A stretch of DNA of 64,000 nt, from contig NZ_JAUTXR010000140.1 in NCBI RefSeq assembly GCF_030658505.1, positions 1 through 64,000 on the forward strand. Reading direction: 5' to 3'. The translations under genes and the position numbers were made by a program. The stretch comes from Stenotrophomonas raiganjensis (SeqCode). GTDB taxonomy: Bacteria > Pseudomonadota > Gammaproteobacteria > Xanthomonadales > Xanthomonadaceae. The notes below the pieces were generated by a model that was not told the origin of the DNA, did no database searches, and saw nothing but the letters and a program-made list of their open reading frames with translations. Shown one piece after another: positions 43,155 to 52,512 of this stretch (position 1 is its first letter; each line of letters begins with the position of its first letter).

Positions 43155-44579
43155 ATGGCCTCGACGGCAGCACTACAGGACGGCTGGATGGCGCGCGCTG
43201 CGCTGCGCTCGGCCGCCTGGGCGGAAAAGTGGTTCCCCGATGCGTATGTATTCGCGGTGCTGGGCGTGGTCATCGTCGCGCTGGCCGCGATGGGCTTCGG
43301 CTCGACCCCGCAGGCCACCGCCAGCGCCTTCGGTGACGGCTTCTGGAGCCTGATTCCCTTCACCATGCAGATGGCCTTCGTGGTCATCGGCGGCTACGCC
43401 GTGGCCACCGCGCCGGTGGTCGCACGCTTCATCGACTTCCTCGCCCGCGTGCCGCGCACTGGCCGTGGCGCGGTGGTGTACGTGGGCCTGGTCAGCATGC
43501 TGGCCTCGCTGCTCAGCTGGGGTTTCTCGCTGGTGTTCGGCGGACTGCTGGTGCGCGCGCTGGCGCGCCGTACCGAACTGCGCATGGACTACCGCGCGGC
43601 CGGTGCTTCGGCGTACCTTGGCCTGGGTGCGGTGTGGGCGATGGGGTTGAGTTCGTCGGCCGCACAGCTGCAGGCCAACCCGGCCAGCATGCCGCCGGGG
43701 CTGGTGGAAATCACCGGCGTGCTGCCGTTCACCGAAACCATCTTCCTGTGGCAGTCGATCGCACTGACCTCGGTGCTGATCCTGGTCTCGCTGCTGATCG
43801 CCTGGCTGACAGCGCCCGCGGCCGGCAGTGCCCGCACCGCTGAAGACTTCCCGGGCGCCGCGCAGGCCGAGCCGGAGCCGCTGCAGCACCGCACGCGCCC
43901 AGGCGAATGGCTGGAATACAGCCCGCTGCTGACCGTGCTGCTCTCGTTGCTGGCGTTCGGCTGGCTGTTCAACGAGTTCGCCAGCAAGCCGGTGGTCACC
44001 GCCATCGCCAACCTCAACACCTACAATTTCCTGTTCATTTCGCTGGGCCTGCTGCTGCACTGGCGGCCGCGCAGCTTCCTCAACGCGGTGGCCAAAGCGG
44101 TGCCGAGCACCACCGGCGTGCTGATCCAGTTCCCGCTCTACGGCGGCATCGCGATGATCCTCACCCACGCTGCTGGCGGTGACGGACAGACCCTTGCGCA
44201 CCGGCTGTCGAGCCTGTTCGTGCACGTGGCCAGCACCGATACCTTCGCGCTGGTAATGGGCGTCTATTCGGCGGTGCTGGGCTTCTTCGTGCCGTCCGGT
44301 GGTGGCAAGTGGATCATCGAAGCCCCGTACGTGATGCAGGCCGCCAACGAACTGAAGGCACACCTGGGCTGGGCGGTGCAGGTCTACAACGCGGCCGAAG
44401 CGCTGCCAAACCTGATCAATCCGTTCTGGATGCTGCCGCTGTTGGGCGTGTTGGGCCTGAAGGCGCGCGACATCGTCGGCTTCACCTTCATCCAGTTGCT
44501 GGTGCACATCCCGCTGGTGCTGGGCCTGCTCTGGTTGCTGGGCATGACCCTGGCCTATGTGCCGCCGGTGATGCCCTGA
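43155..44579 (+). CDS. atoE: Short-chain fatty acid transporter, AtoE family
   Basis: A 474-residue inner-membrane protein with about 12 helices. Family segments include WGFSLVFGGLLVRALARR, VGVTTL-like VQVYNAAEALPNLINPFWMLPLLG and FFVPSGGGKWIIEAPYV, which match AtoE/SCFA transporters for acetoacetate, butyrate and similar acids. GGGAGGG lies nine bases before ATG 43155. No beta-oxidation or ato catabolic genes are adjacent, so the substrate is inferred from family only. Confidence 0.9.
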   Translation: MASTAALQDGWMARAALRSAAWAEKWFPDAYVFAVLGVVIVALAAMGFGSTPQATASAFGDGFWSLIPFTMQMAFVVIGGYAVATAPVVARFIDFLARVPRTGRGAVVYVGLVSMLASLLSWGFSLVFGGLLVRALARRTELRMDYRAAGASAYLGLGAVWAMGLSSSAAQLQANPASMPPGLVEITGVLPFTETIFLWQSIALTSVLILVSLLIAWLTAPAAGSARTAEDFPGAAQAEPEPLQHRTRPGEWLEYSPLLTVLLSLLAFGWLFNEFASKPVVTAIANLNTYNFLFISLGLLLHWRPRSFLNAVAKAVPSTTGVLIQFPLYGGIAMILTHAAGGDGQTLAHRLSSLFVHVASTDTFALVMGVYSAVLGFFVPSGGGKWIIEAPYVMQAANELKAHLGWAVQVYNAAEALPNLINPFWMLPLLGVLGLKARDIVGFTFIQLLVHIPLVLGLLWLLGMTLAYVPPVMP

Positions 44580-44852
44580 ATGCTGGGCTTGCTTGCCTGC
44601 GTGAGTTGGGAAGCCAGCCTCCTTCCGCGCGTGTTTCCGGCTGAGAACGCCATGAATGCGCGCCATGCTGACCACTGCATGAGCACATGCCGAACCCGCA
44701 TGAATTCTTCAGCCGCTTGTGCCACAAGGGCTTCTGCGCGTTCATTCACAGGCGTACACGCAGATGTAGCCGCGCACCCACGCGTGATTAACCATTCGCT
44801 GCAGACGATGGCCACGTCCACCGCATTCCGCGAGTGGCTTTGGAGATCGGAC

Positions 44853-45017
44853 ATGGCACAGCAGAACCAGAACCCGAACCAGAAGCAGCAGGGCCAGCAG
44901 AACCAGCAGGATCAGCAGCAGGGTCGTGGCCGCGACCAGCAGCAGCAACAGCAGCAGGAACAGCAGCAGCGCAACCAGCGCAACCAGCAGCAGGGTGGGC
45001 AGGACGAGGAAGAGTGA
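44853..45017 (+). CDS. Small Gln/Asn-rich low-complexity protein
   Basis: A 54-residue protein of which nearly half is Gln, with Asn, Arg and Gly and a GGQDEEE acidic tail; intrinsically disordered. GGAGAT five to six bases before ATG 44853 and a strong terminator 22 bases after the stop support expression of a real small gene. An in-frame upstream extension to 44580 lacks coding character and overlaps the promoter region. The roughly 270 bases upstream have nothing else recognisable. Function unknown. Confidence 0.7.
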   Translation: MAQQNQNPNQKQQGQQNQQDQQQGRGRDQQQQQQQEQQQRNQRNQQQGGQDEEE

Positions 45018-45039
45018 CCTCGCTACCAGCTCCGGTGAT

Positions 45040-45068
45040 GCAAAGCCCCGCCCCGTGCGGGGCTTTGC
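45040..45068. terminator. Bidirectional hairpin terminator
   Basis: GCAAAGCCCCG (45040-45050) pairs perfectly with CGGGGCTTTGC (45058-45068) over a seven-base loop, between the Gln-rich gene and the converging YiiX-like gene. A/T pairs at the stem base act as short T runs in both directions. Confidence 0.75.
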
Positions 45069-45695
45069 TTATTCCAGCACGCCGACACGCTGCAGCACCG
45101 GCGCTGCCGACATGTCGTTCGGATTGGTGCCGGGCTGATCCTGCGGTACGTCCATGCCCATGCCGCGGTACAGATCCACCCAGTGCTGGGCGATTTCCCC
45201 GGTCTGCGGGTTGCGGAAGTTCATCGGCTGCAATGCGAACACGTGGTGCGCACGGAACGCACGCTCGATGAAGTCCGAGCAGTAGTAGCTGTCCTCGTTC
45301 AACACATACGACGTGTTGTACGGTTTGCCCAGCATCGTGCGCGCGGTGGCAACCGCGTCCTTGATCGCGTCCCGCGGCGGTGCACGCAGGCGATAGACCA
45401 CGATCTGCCGTTGCTTGTCCTGCGCATCGTGGCGGAATTCGGACAGTGGCTGCCGGCGCGACCCTTTCTCGTCCGCATGCAATACCTCCCAGCCCTTCGG
45501 CGTGGAAGCGACCAGGGCGACGTGATCGAAGCTGGGCGCGCCCTGCTTGCCGGTGGCATCGTCAATGGCCGCGCTGAGCCCGCTGTGGCCGGCAGTGACG
45601 AACAACAGGTCGCCTTCGCGGACATCGACGGCCATCGCCACCGCTGGCCACAGGGCGGGCAGCAGCAGGCCGATCAGGAGCAGGAAGCGATGCAT
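45069..45695 (-). CDS. YiiX/YebB-like permuted NlpC/P60 hydrolase
   Basis: A 208-residue exported protein: signal LLLPALWPAVAMA, then REGDLLFVT. Catalytic residues of the permuted papain-like fold are visible: His in SFDHVALVAST and Cys in DSYYCSDFIERAF, with LGKPYNTSYVLN between. The family (DUF830-like, YiiX) acts on amide or thioester bonds, in some members in the cell wall or on lipids. It is convergent with the Gln-rich gene across a shared terminator. Confidence 0.83.
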   Translation of the reverse strand: MHRFLLLIGLLLPALWPAVAMAVDVREGDLLFVTAGHSGLSAAIDDATGKQGAPSFDHVALVASTPKGWEVLHADEKGSRRQPLSEFRHDAQDKQRQIVVYRLRAPPRDAIKDAVATARTMLGKPYNTSYVLNEDSYYCSDFIERAFRAHHVFALQPMNFRNPQTGEIAQHWVDLYRGMGMDVPQDQPGTNPNDMSAAPVLQRVGVLE

Positions 45696-45891
45696 GGGAT
45701 CTCGGACAGGCGGAATGCCGGAATTGTAGGGTGCGCGGTAGCATCAGACGACCGGGGCGGACCGAAACTGGGACGCGCACATGCGGCGCTGGTCAAGCGT
45801 GAGGACGAGTCGATCTGAGGCCCGGACCGGCACAGGCGCGGCGGGCCAGTGGCTGCTAGGCTCGAGGCCTGGTCCAGGCAGGGAGACGCCG

Positions 45892-47730
45892 ATGCAGGCT
45901 TTCAGGAAGCGCACCACCACCGCCGCCGTCGCCGTCGTATTGGCGATAGCCCCCTTCAGCGGCGCCCAGGCACAGTCGGTGCATGCCGATGACCGCGCCT
46001 ACTTCGCCAATGCCACCGCCGAACAGGCCGCGCGTGACGCGCTGGGCAAGCGCGCCGAGGCCCTGCAGCAGGCGTCCACCCTTGCACCGGCGGAACGCTT
46101 CCAGCAGGCCGAGGCACTGGAGGCGCAGTGCCTGCGCCATCACGGCTACCTGCACCTGCAGTCCGCCCGCAACACGCGCGATCTTCGCCCGGCACAGGCG
46201 CTGGACCAGGCAATGGCGCTGTGCAGCCGCATCGCCCGCAGCGGTCGCGCTGCACTGCGCGAGGCGCCCGCAGATGCGGCGTGGGCAGCACCGTATGGCT
46301 TCCTGCGCGCACGCGCATTGAAGGAGGCTGGCACCCCGGCCAATGCTGCGCTGGACAAGGCCGTGGAGGCGCTGGCCGATCCGGCGCTGGACAGCTTCGC
46401 GCGCCTGCGTGGGCAGATCCTGCGCAGCGCCGAGTACCCGCAGATCGAGCGCGACGGACGGCGATGGGACACCGGGCGTGACAAGCAGGCGCTGGCCCAG
46501 CAGCCCGACCGTGCCCTGCGCGAGGCCGGCTGGAAGGGCTACTGGCAGGGGCTGCAGTCGCGCCGTGAGCCGATGGCGTCGGTGCTGCTGGGGCTGGTGC
46601 AGGTGAATGACGCCGCCGCACGCCTGCAGGGCGATGGCTCGGCGCCGGCACAGGGCTACCAGCGCATGGGCCTGGATACCGCAGCAGTGGACGCGACGCT
46701 GGCGGCAATCGAACACCACGCCGGAGACCGCCGTGCCTACCAGGACATGCTGCTGCACCACGCGGCGCGATCCGGCATCGATGCGCCGCAGATCTGGGAT
46801 ACCACGGTGCCTGATGCCGGCTACACGCCACCGGTGCTGACGCTGGCACAGCTGCGTGACAACGCCGCCGATGCCATGCAGCACTTGGGGCCGGCGTACG
46901 TCGCGGAACTTCGCGCGCTGCTCGATCCGGCGAACCGCCGGATGGATCTGGCCAACGAACGCGGCAACCGCAGCCAGGACGCGTTCCCGGTGAATGCTCC
47001 CGGTGCGCCGGCAATGCTGTTCGTTGGCGTGCGCCATGGCGATCTGGAAAGCGATGTCGAGATCGCGCATGAAGCGGGTCATGCGGTGCACGGCGCATGG
47101 ATGGAGCGCGGCCATGCGTCACCGCTGCAGCGCAACGGCAGCCAATGGCTGACCGAGGCGTTCGCGATCTACAACGAACTGCGCTTCCGCGACCAGCTGT
47201 ACCAGCAGGCACAGGACCCGCGAGCGAAGGCCTACTACCTGAAATCACTACTGGACGACATGGTGCTGCAGCTGTTCACCTCTTCCGAGGAAGCGCAGCT
47301 GGAGCAGTCGATCTATCGGGGCGTGGCCGCGGGCAGCCTGGGTACGGCTGACGATCTGGATGCGCTGACCGGGCAGGTGCTGGCGCGCTTCGGCCAGCAA
47401 CCGGAGCGCTACCCACAGCTGCGCAACACCTGGATCGGCAAGCGCCTGATGTATGAAGACCCGAACTATCTGGTGAACTACCTGTATGCAGGGCTGCTGG
47501 CCGTGCAGCTGTATGTGCAGGACCAGCGTGATCCCGAAGGCTTCCGTGCGCGCTATCTTGCCGTGCTTGGCGAGGGCTTCGATCGCGCGCCGAACGAGCA
47601 GTTGGCGCAACTGCTGGGGCACGCGCCTGACTGGGCGGCCCTTGTGGATGCCGATCTGCAGGTGTTCAACCAGACGGCGGCACAGCTGCAGGCACTGCAT
47701 GCGCGGATCGAGGCAGGGCAGGGTACGTGA
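45892..47730 (+). CDS. M3-type zinc peptidase (oligoendopeptidase F-like), exported
   Basis: A 612-residue protein with a Sec signal (TTAAVAVVLAIAPFSGAQAQ). The metal site is HEAGHAVHGAW around residue 392, followed by WLTEAFAIYNELR where the third ligand Glu lies about 35 residues on, as in M3 thermolysin-like enzymes. The N-terminal half is helical and Ala-rich. The length is close to PepF/oligoendopeptidase F. GGGAGA precedes ATG 45892. It overlaps the next gene by four bases. Confidence 0.8.
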   Translation: MQAFRKRTTTAAVAVVLAIAPFSGAQAQSVHADDRAYFANATAEQAARDALGKRAEALQQASTLAPAERFQQAEALEAQCLRHHGYLHLQSARNTRDLRPAQALDQAMALCSRIARSGRAALREAPADAAWAAPYGFLRARALKEAGTPANAALDKAVEALADPALDSFARLRGQILRSAEYPQIERDGRRWDTGRDKQALAQQPDRALREAGWKGYWQGLQSRREPMASVLLGLVQVNDAAARLQGDGSAPAQGYQRMGLDTAAVDATLAAIEHHAGDRRAYQDMLLHHAARSGIDAPQIWDTTVPDAGYTPPVLTLAQLRDNAADAMQHLGPAYVAELRALLDPANRRMDLANERGNRSQDAFPVNAPGAPAMLFVGVRHGDLESDVEIAHEAGHAVHGAWMERGHASPLQRNGSQWLTEAFAIYNELRFRDQLYQQAQDPRAKAYYLKSLLDDMVLQLFTSSEEAQLEQSIYRGVAAGSLGTADDLDALTGQVLARFGQQPERYPQLRNTWIGKRLMYEDPNYLVNYLYAGLLAVQLYVQDQRDPEGFRARYLAVLGEGFDRAPNEQLAQLLGHAPDWAALVDADLQVFNQTAAQLQALHARIEAGQGT

Positions 47731-49139
47731 ACCCGGCGCGCCCCATGCAGCAGGCGGTCGTCACCGTGTGGCTGCTGTTGCTGCTGTGCCTGCTGCCGAT
47801 GGCAGCGATGGCGGTCACCCCGATACCTGCGCTGGACGATCCGGTGGTGGATGCCGCCAACGCGTTGTCCGCCGACACCCGCGCCACGTTGCGCATGCAG
47901 GCGCTGCAGCTGCAGGCGCGGAAAGGAGCGCAGCTGCAGGTGCTGATGGTGCCCAGTGTTGGCAGCGAGGGCATCGAGGCCTACGCACAGCGGGTGTTCG
48001 ATCAGTGGCAGCTGGGCCGCACCGGTGTGGACGACGGTGTGCTGCTGTTGGTGGCGGTGCAGGACCGCCGCGTGCGCATCCAGACCGGCTATGGCCTGGA
48101 AGGTGCGCTGCCCGACGCGTACGCCGCTCGCATCATCGACAACGCGATCGTGCCGCGCTTCCGTGAGGGCGATTTCGACCAGGGCGTGCTCGATGGCACG
48201 AAGATCATGGTGGCGCTGATCGATGGCGAGGACCTGCCGGCATGGGAAGAGCCGACGGCCAGCAACGTGCTTCCCGCAGACTGGCGCCGCGCAGATTCGG
48301 TGGTGGCGTTGACCCTGCTGGCCGGTTTCCTGGCCGGGCTGTGGCGCTCGCCGCCGCCCTTCCCACCGGCGAAGACCGAGGCCGATTTCAGCGGCAGCCG
48401 TCGCGAGCGCCGACGCAAGGCGCTGGCCGCCAATGCATCGGCACCAGAACCAACCTGGCCGACCTTGCCTGCCTGGGGCCGCCCGATGCTGGTGACCGCT
48501 GTTGTGGGTGCGGGCGTGCTCTCCGTGGCGCTGTTGCTGCCGCGCCATGTGCTGCCGGGCCTGTGCTTCGTGCTGGCGATGGGCGTGCCGGTGGCGGCGC
48601 TGCTGGGCTGGTGCTGGCGCCGCAGCCAAGGTGTGCGCATCGTACTGTGCGGCATGCTGGTGCTCAGCGTGGTCTTCCTTGTGCAGGCGCTGCTGCGTGG
48701 CCAGCTGCCGCCGAGCCTGGCCTGGCACCTGCTGCTGCAGGTCGCCGCAGGCGTTGTTGCCCTGATGGTGTTCCTGCTGGTGCAGGCTTGCCGCACGCGC
48801 TGGAAGAAAAGCCGCAGCAGCTTCGCCGTGCGCATGGCGGCGCTGGTCCTGCTCACCCTGGGCTACGGTGTGGGCGCGCTGCTGGCGATCCATCGTGCCG
48901 AAGGTGAAGATCCACGATTGCTGGCGATGATCGTGTCCGGGGTGTGCGGCGTACTGTTGTACTTCGTGTGGTTGTTCACCATGCTGCCGGGCGAGCGCGC
49001 ACGTGGCCGGGCTTCTTCATCCCGCGAACGCACGTCGTCCCGTCCGTCGTCCTCGTCGAGTCCGTCGTCGAGCAGTTCCAGCAGCTGGTCTGGAGGCGGC
49101 GGCCGCAGCGGTGGCGGCGGTGCATCGGGCAGCTGGTAG
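47727..49139 (+). CDS. TPM-domain (YgcG-like) membrane protein
   Basis: A 470-residue protein: a signal or anchor helix (VWLLLLLCLLPMAAMA), a periplasmic TPM domain (DPVVDAANALSADTR, GVDDGVLLLVAVQDRRVRIQTGYGLEGALPD), then several hydrophobic helices and a Ser/Arg then Gly-rich tail (SGGGGRSGGGGASGSW). TPM proteins have been called phosphatases or thylakoid assembly factors; their bacterial role is unclear. GTG 47727 overlaps the peptidase stop, which decides the start. It is slightly longer than typical YgcG. Confidence 0.82.
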   Translation: MNPARPMQQAVVTVWLLLLLCLLPMAAMAVTPIPALDDPVVDAANALSADTRATLRMQALQLQARKGAQLQVLMVPSVGSEGIEAYAQRVFDQWQLGRTGVDDGVLLLVAVQDRRVRIQTGYGLEGALPDAYAARIIDNAIVPRFREGDFDQGVLDGTKIMVALIDGEDLPAWEEPTASNVLPADWRRADSVVALTLLAGFLAGLWRSPPPFPPAKTEADFSGSRRERRRKALAANASAPEPTWPTLPAWGRPMLVTAVVGAGVLSVALLLPRHVLPGLCFVLAMGVPVAALLGWCWRRSQGVRIVLCGMLVLSVVFLVQALLRGQLPPSLAWHLLLQVAAGVVALMVFLLVQACRTRWKKSRSSFAVRMAALVLLTLGYGVGALLAIHRAEGEDPRLLAMIVSGVCGVLLYFVWLFTMLPGERARGRASSSRERTSSRPSSSSSPSSSSSSSWSGGGGRSGGGGASGSW

Positions 49140-49142
49140 TTC

Positions 49143-49814
49143 TCAGGCCGCCTGCACCCGCCAGCCGAGCGCGGCGTCCTCCACAACGCCCGGGCCCGCC
49201 ACGTCGCCGACCTGCAGCTGCAGGCCCTGCGCGTTCGGAAGGTCCTTCTGTTCGGGGAACCAGCGCCGATCCGCCGCAACCATGATCAGCAGGCCCTCGT
49301 CGTCGCCCATCGGGGCGAACTGCGCTGAGGCCGTACTGATCGGCTGCAGGCCGAAGGACCGCTTGGATTGCTCGCGCGCGGCATCGACATCGTGGCAGGG
49401 CAGGCCCACTTCGCTCAGGCAGGTCAGCTCGTTGCCGTGGAACACCCCAACGCGCGCACTGGCCGGCAGGCGGCGGCGGCCGATCAGTTCCAGGATCAGG
49501 CCGTCAGGGCCGGTGAAGTACACCGACTGCGACTGCCAGCTGCTTTCCAGCGCGAAGTAGTCCCGTCCCTCCGGGCTGCGTTGCAGCGGCGTGCGTTCGC
49601 GCAGCCAGGCCATCGCCTCGGCGAAGCGGTTGTCCGGCACGTTGAAGGCCAGGTGCACGCCACCGACCGGCTGCGCGCCGGCGGGCTGCAGTTCGATCGT
49701 GCTCCAGCCGATGTGCACATGATTGCCGACCACGCGCTGCTGCAGGACATCGTGGAAATACGCGGCAACGGTGGCGACGTCGGATACCGGGAGGGTAAGG
49801 TGAAGCAGACGCAT
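49143..49814 (-). CDS. VOC-superfamily protein (glyoxalase/bleomycin-resistance fold)
   Basis: A 223-residue cytoplasmic protein with two VOC modules: MRLLHLTLPVSDVATVAAYFHDVL opens the first, and the ELTCLSEVGLPCHDVDAAREQS strand-helix the second. Metal ligands (His, Glu) are partly present (VHLAF, DGLILELIG). Substrate not predictable. ATG 49814 follows AAGGAGG at good spacing. It faces the TPM gene end to end. Confidence 0.8.
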   Translation of the reverse strand: MRLLHLTLPVSDVATVAAYFHDVLQQRVVGNHVHIGWSTIELQPAGAQPVGGVHLAFNVPDNRFAEAMAWLRERTPLQRSPEGRDYFALESSWQSQSVYFTGPDGLILELIGRRRLPASARVGVFHGNELTCLSEVGLPCHDVDAAREQSKRSFGLQPISTASAQFAPMGDDEGLLIMVAADRRWFPEQKDLPNAQGLQLQVGDVAGPGVVEDAALGWRVQAA

Positions 49815-49841
49815 GGGCGATCCTCCTTGGATGCGCCCACT

Positions 49842-49866
49842 GTAGCGCCGGGCCATGCCCGGCGGC
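49842..49866 (+). repeat. SMAG-like hairpin
   Basis: GTAG then CGCCGGGCC-ATG-CCCGGCGGC, in the 54-base gap between the VOC and hydrolase genes. Confidence 0.75.
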
Positions 49867-49868
49867 CA

Positions 49869-50948
49869 CTACCGCAGTGCTTCGGCGAAGAATCGCACCG
49901 CGGCATCCACTGCCTGCGCGTGGGTGCCCGCCTTCGGAACTGAACTGCTGCAGAGCTCGGGCAGCCTCTGCACACCGACCGCTGTACAGGCCGCCAGGAA
50001 GTCGTAGTGACCGACATCCGGCAGGCGTTGCAGCGCAGCACCTGGAATTGCGGCCTGTGCAACGTCGCCATTGGTCTGCGGTGGAGCAACCGTGTCAGCC
50101 TCGCCCAGCACGATCGATACAGGCTGACGCAATGAAGCGAGCTGTTCCGGCGCGAAGGCCTGCACGATCGCCGGAGCGATCAGGAACACCGCGCGTACAC
50201 GGGGAATTGCACGTGGGTCGTCGGCGTGGGCGATCCACGGCGACAATGCTGGCGATGCGGCAGCGGCCAGCCGCGCCTTCATCGTGTGCGTGGCTGCCTC
50301 GTGCTGCGGCAGGCAGACGCCGTCATCCGCATGCGTGCGGCAGAAGGCCAGCAACCGCTGCAGGTCGGGGCGTGCACCCGCGGCCAGCAGCGCGGTATAG
50401 CCGCCGGCCGAGAATCCGGCCACGCCCAGCCGATCACTGTCGACGTGCGGTCCCAGCACTGGATCGGCCTGCACGGCAGCCAGTGCTGCGCGCAGGTCGT
50501 CGGCGCGCAGCCAGCTCAGCATGCTGCCCGGCAGCGTCATCGGGTCGGCAGCGTTGTTGCCGGGGTGATCAACCGCGATCACCAGATAGCCTGCGCGCGC
50601 CAGCGCTGTACCCAGCCAGCCCATCATCCGTGCGCTGCCACCGTTGCCGTGCGAGAGCATCACGGTCGGCAGGCGTCCACCCTGCAGCGGCGCATCCGCT
50701 GCTGCGCGGCCGACGTCGAACAAGGGGGCATCTGGCGGGCCGATGCTCAGTGCCATTTCCTGACTGCCGGCCTGCGCCGGGTACCAGACCGTGTAGCGCA
50801 GCACATCGCGATGCTGCGCGTCGCGCACGGCGGCACTGGCCACCGTCGTGGCGCCGTGGCGCTCGCCGGCCAGTCCGGCTTCGTGGGCGGCGGCGGTGGC
50901 CGTCACGCCCAGCAGGATCATTCCCAGCATAGCGAGGGTCATGTGCAT
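49869..50948 (-). CDS. Exported alpha/beta hydrolase
   Basis: A 359-residue protein with a signal peptide (LGMILLGVTATAAAHEA). The fold is shown by VMLSHGNGGSARMMGWLGTALARAGYLVIAVDHPG, the nucleophile elbow GFSAGGYTAL, a LGEADTVAPP acid strand and the catalytic-His segment LPDVGHYDFLAAC. It resembles dienelactone hydrolase or platelet-activating-factor acetylhydrolase-like lipases. Substrate unknown. AAGGAA precedes ATG 50948. An AraC regulator gene lies 13 bases upstream and probably shares its transcript. Confidence 0.82.
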   Translation of the reverse strand: MHMTLAMLGMILLGVTATAAAHEAGLAGERHGATTVASAAVRDAQHRDVLRYTVWYPAQAGSQEMALSIGPPDAPLFDVGRAAADAPLQGGRLPTVMLSHGNGGSARMMGWLGTALARAGYLVIAVDHPGNNAADPMTLPGSMLSWLRADDLRAALAAVQADPVLGPHVDSDRLGVAGFSAGGYTALLAAGARPDLQRLLAFCRTHADDGVCLPQHEAATHTMKARLAAAASPALSPWIAHADDPRAIPRVRAVFLIAPAIVQAFAPEQLASLRQPVSIVLGEADTVAPPQTNGDVAQAAIPGAALQRLPDVGHYDFLAACTAVGVQRLPELCSSSVPKAGTHAQAVDAAVRFFAEALR

Positions 50949-50961
50949 CGTCGGTTCCTTG

Positions 50962-51789
50962 TCAGCGCGGGCGCTCGTTCACTGGTAGCCAGATCTCCAC
51001 GCCACCGTTGCCGCTGTGCTCGTCGAAGCGCCCGTCGTAGCGTTCCAGATCGGGGGCGTCGGCAAGGCTCAGGTTGGACGCGGGAAGATAGTGGTCCAGC
51101 AGCCAGAACCAGGTCGAGCGGATGGTCGAGATGTGCCCGCCGTGCCAGGCCACCAGGTAGCGACGCGGCGGAATGTCCACGTGTTGCCAGTGCGCAGGTA
51201 CGCTCGGTATCGCGCTGGCCGGCAGTGCGGCGATGTAGTCGAAGCCACCATCGTCATCACTGTTGCAGCACACGCCGAAGCTGATCGGTGCCGGCGCCGG
51301 CCATTCGCGGTTGAGTTGCGCCCACTGTCCGGGTATCGCACCACCGCTGTCGCGGGTATGCCGCATGCCGATACCCACCAGCTGGAAGGCGGGCGTGTCG
51401 AGCAGGCGCGGAGCCTCATCGCAGGGTGTGGGTGCCTCGTCCACGCGGATCGCCTGCACCAATGCCAGGCCGTCGGTGCCCCGTTCGCGCACCCGCTCCG
51501 GCGTCTGCCCGAACTGGTCGCTGAAGGCACGGGTGAACGCCGCATGGGTGGTATAGCCGGCGCCAAGCGCCACCTGCAGGATGTCCCCTGCGCCGTCGGC
51601 CAGCCGCTGCGCGGCCGCGGTCAGGCGCCGCCCGCGCAGGTAGCGCACCACCGAGGTACCGGTGCGGGCCTGGAACAGGCGCGACAGGTGGAACGGCGAC
51701 AGCCCCGCCGCAGCGGCGATGTCGGCCAGTGCCAATGGTCGATCCGCATGGGTTTCGATGTACCACAACGCCTTGCCTGCCGCACTCAT
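50962..51789 (-). CDS. AraC-family regulator with GyrI-like effector domain
   Basis: A 275-residue protein: an N-terminal AraC double HTH (LADIAAAAGLSPFHLSRLFQARTG and ILQVALGAGYTTHAAFTRAFSDQFGQTPERVR), and a C-terminal GyrI-like small-molecule-binding domain (PAFQLVGIGMRHTRDSG, FDYIAALPASAIPSVPAHWQHVDIPPRRYLV). This is the Rob-like layout. It likely controls itself and the hydrolase gene directly downstream; the inducer is unknown. Confidence 0.88.
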   Translation of the reverse strand: MSAAGKALWYIETHADRPLALADIAAAAGLSPFHLSRLFQARTGTSVVRYLRGRRLTAAAQRLADGAGDILQVALGAGYTTHAAFTRAFSDQFGQTPERVRERGTDGLALVQAIRVDEAPTPCDEAPRLLDTPAFQLVGIGMRHTRDSGGAIPGQWAQLNREWPAPAPISFGVCCNSDDDGGFDYIAALPASAIPSVPAHWQHVDIPPRRYLVAWHGGHISTIRSTWFWLLDHYLPASNLSLADAPDLERYDGRFDEHSGNGGVEIWLPVNERPR

Positions 51790-51975
51790 CCTGCCGTTCC
51801 CCCGAATCCAGTGCCCGGCACAGTAGCGGATCGGCAGGCACGGCGTTTAGCAGTTCTTGCGCTGCCGGGGCTTTGCGCGTGCCTGCATACCGGCAACAAT
51901 GCCCGCATCATGGATGAAGGGGGCAAGGGGCATGCGATCGACGACGTGGGGCGCCAGGCCAGTGGAGCCGATCCG

Positions 51976-52362
51976 ATGATGGACATGGTGGTTACCCAGT
52001 GGCTGTTGCCCTGGTTGTTGACCCTGGCATTGCTGCTGCTGATGTGGCGCTGCGCGCCGTACTGGAAGGGCAATGCCTGGGTGTATCGCGCCGGCTTCGC
52101 GCTCCTGGCCGGGCTGCTGACACCGACGTTGCTGCTGGCCGGTCACGGCGTTCTGCCGGTTCCGACCATTGGAGGACTGGTGACGGTGTTGCAGCGGTTG
52201 GAGTGGATCGGCAATCTGGACTTCAACATCCTGGCGGTCGGCACCGACAACATCTGGTTCCTGTTCACGCCGTTCCAGATGGTGTCCATTGGCATGCTGT
52301 TCTTTCCATTGCGGACGGCCCGGCCGGCCCGTCTTGGCTTCGGCGGCAAAGGCACGGACTAG
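51976..52362 (+). CDS. Small membrane protein, unknown function
   Basis: A 128-residue protein with about three hydrophobic helices (WLLPWLLTLALLLLMW, AGFALLAGLLTPTLLLAG, NIWFLFTPFQMVSIGMLFF). No family recognised. ATG 51976 starts just before the first helix with TGGAG upstream; ATG 51910 would add 22 hydrophilic residues (150 in all). It is divergent from the AraC gene and followed by a run of SMAG repeats. Confidence 0.6.
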   Translation: MMDMVVTQWLLPWLLTLALLLLMWRCAPYWKGNAWVYRAGFALLAGLLTPTLLLAGHGVLPVPTIGGLVTVLQRLEWIGNLDFNILAVGTDNIWFLFTPFQMVSIGMLFFPLRTARPARLGFGGKGTD

Positions 52363-52387
52363 CACCGGCACACGGTTGGTGGACTCT

Positions 52388-52503
52388 GGTAGGTGCCGAC
52401 CGTTGATCGGCACATTCCATCCACGCATGGCGTGAACGAGCGCTGCCAACCAAGGTTGGCATCTACCCAACGCGGGTCCGGTAGACCCACGCACTGCGTG
52501 GGT
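52388..52503. repeat. Array of three SMAG-like hairpins
   Basis: Unit 1 (52388-52413) begins GGTAG with GTGCCGA/TCGGCAC arms. Unit 2 (52444-52466) is TGCCAACC-AA-GGTTGGCA with CTACC at the right end, so opposite orientation. Unit 3 (52481-52503) begins GTAG with ACCCACGC/GCGTGGGT arms. Their arms differ in sequence, so they are distinct subfamilies, not a recent triplication. Confidence 0.75.
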
Positions 52504-52512
52504 GCTTTCCGC

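Noticed and set aside
44580..44852. In-frame upstream extension of the Gln-rich gene, starting at the atoE stop
   Set aside because: Composition lacks coding character (Cys/Met-rich, no domain), and a good ribosome binding site precedes the internal ATG at 44853.
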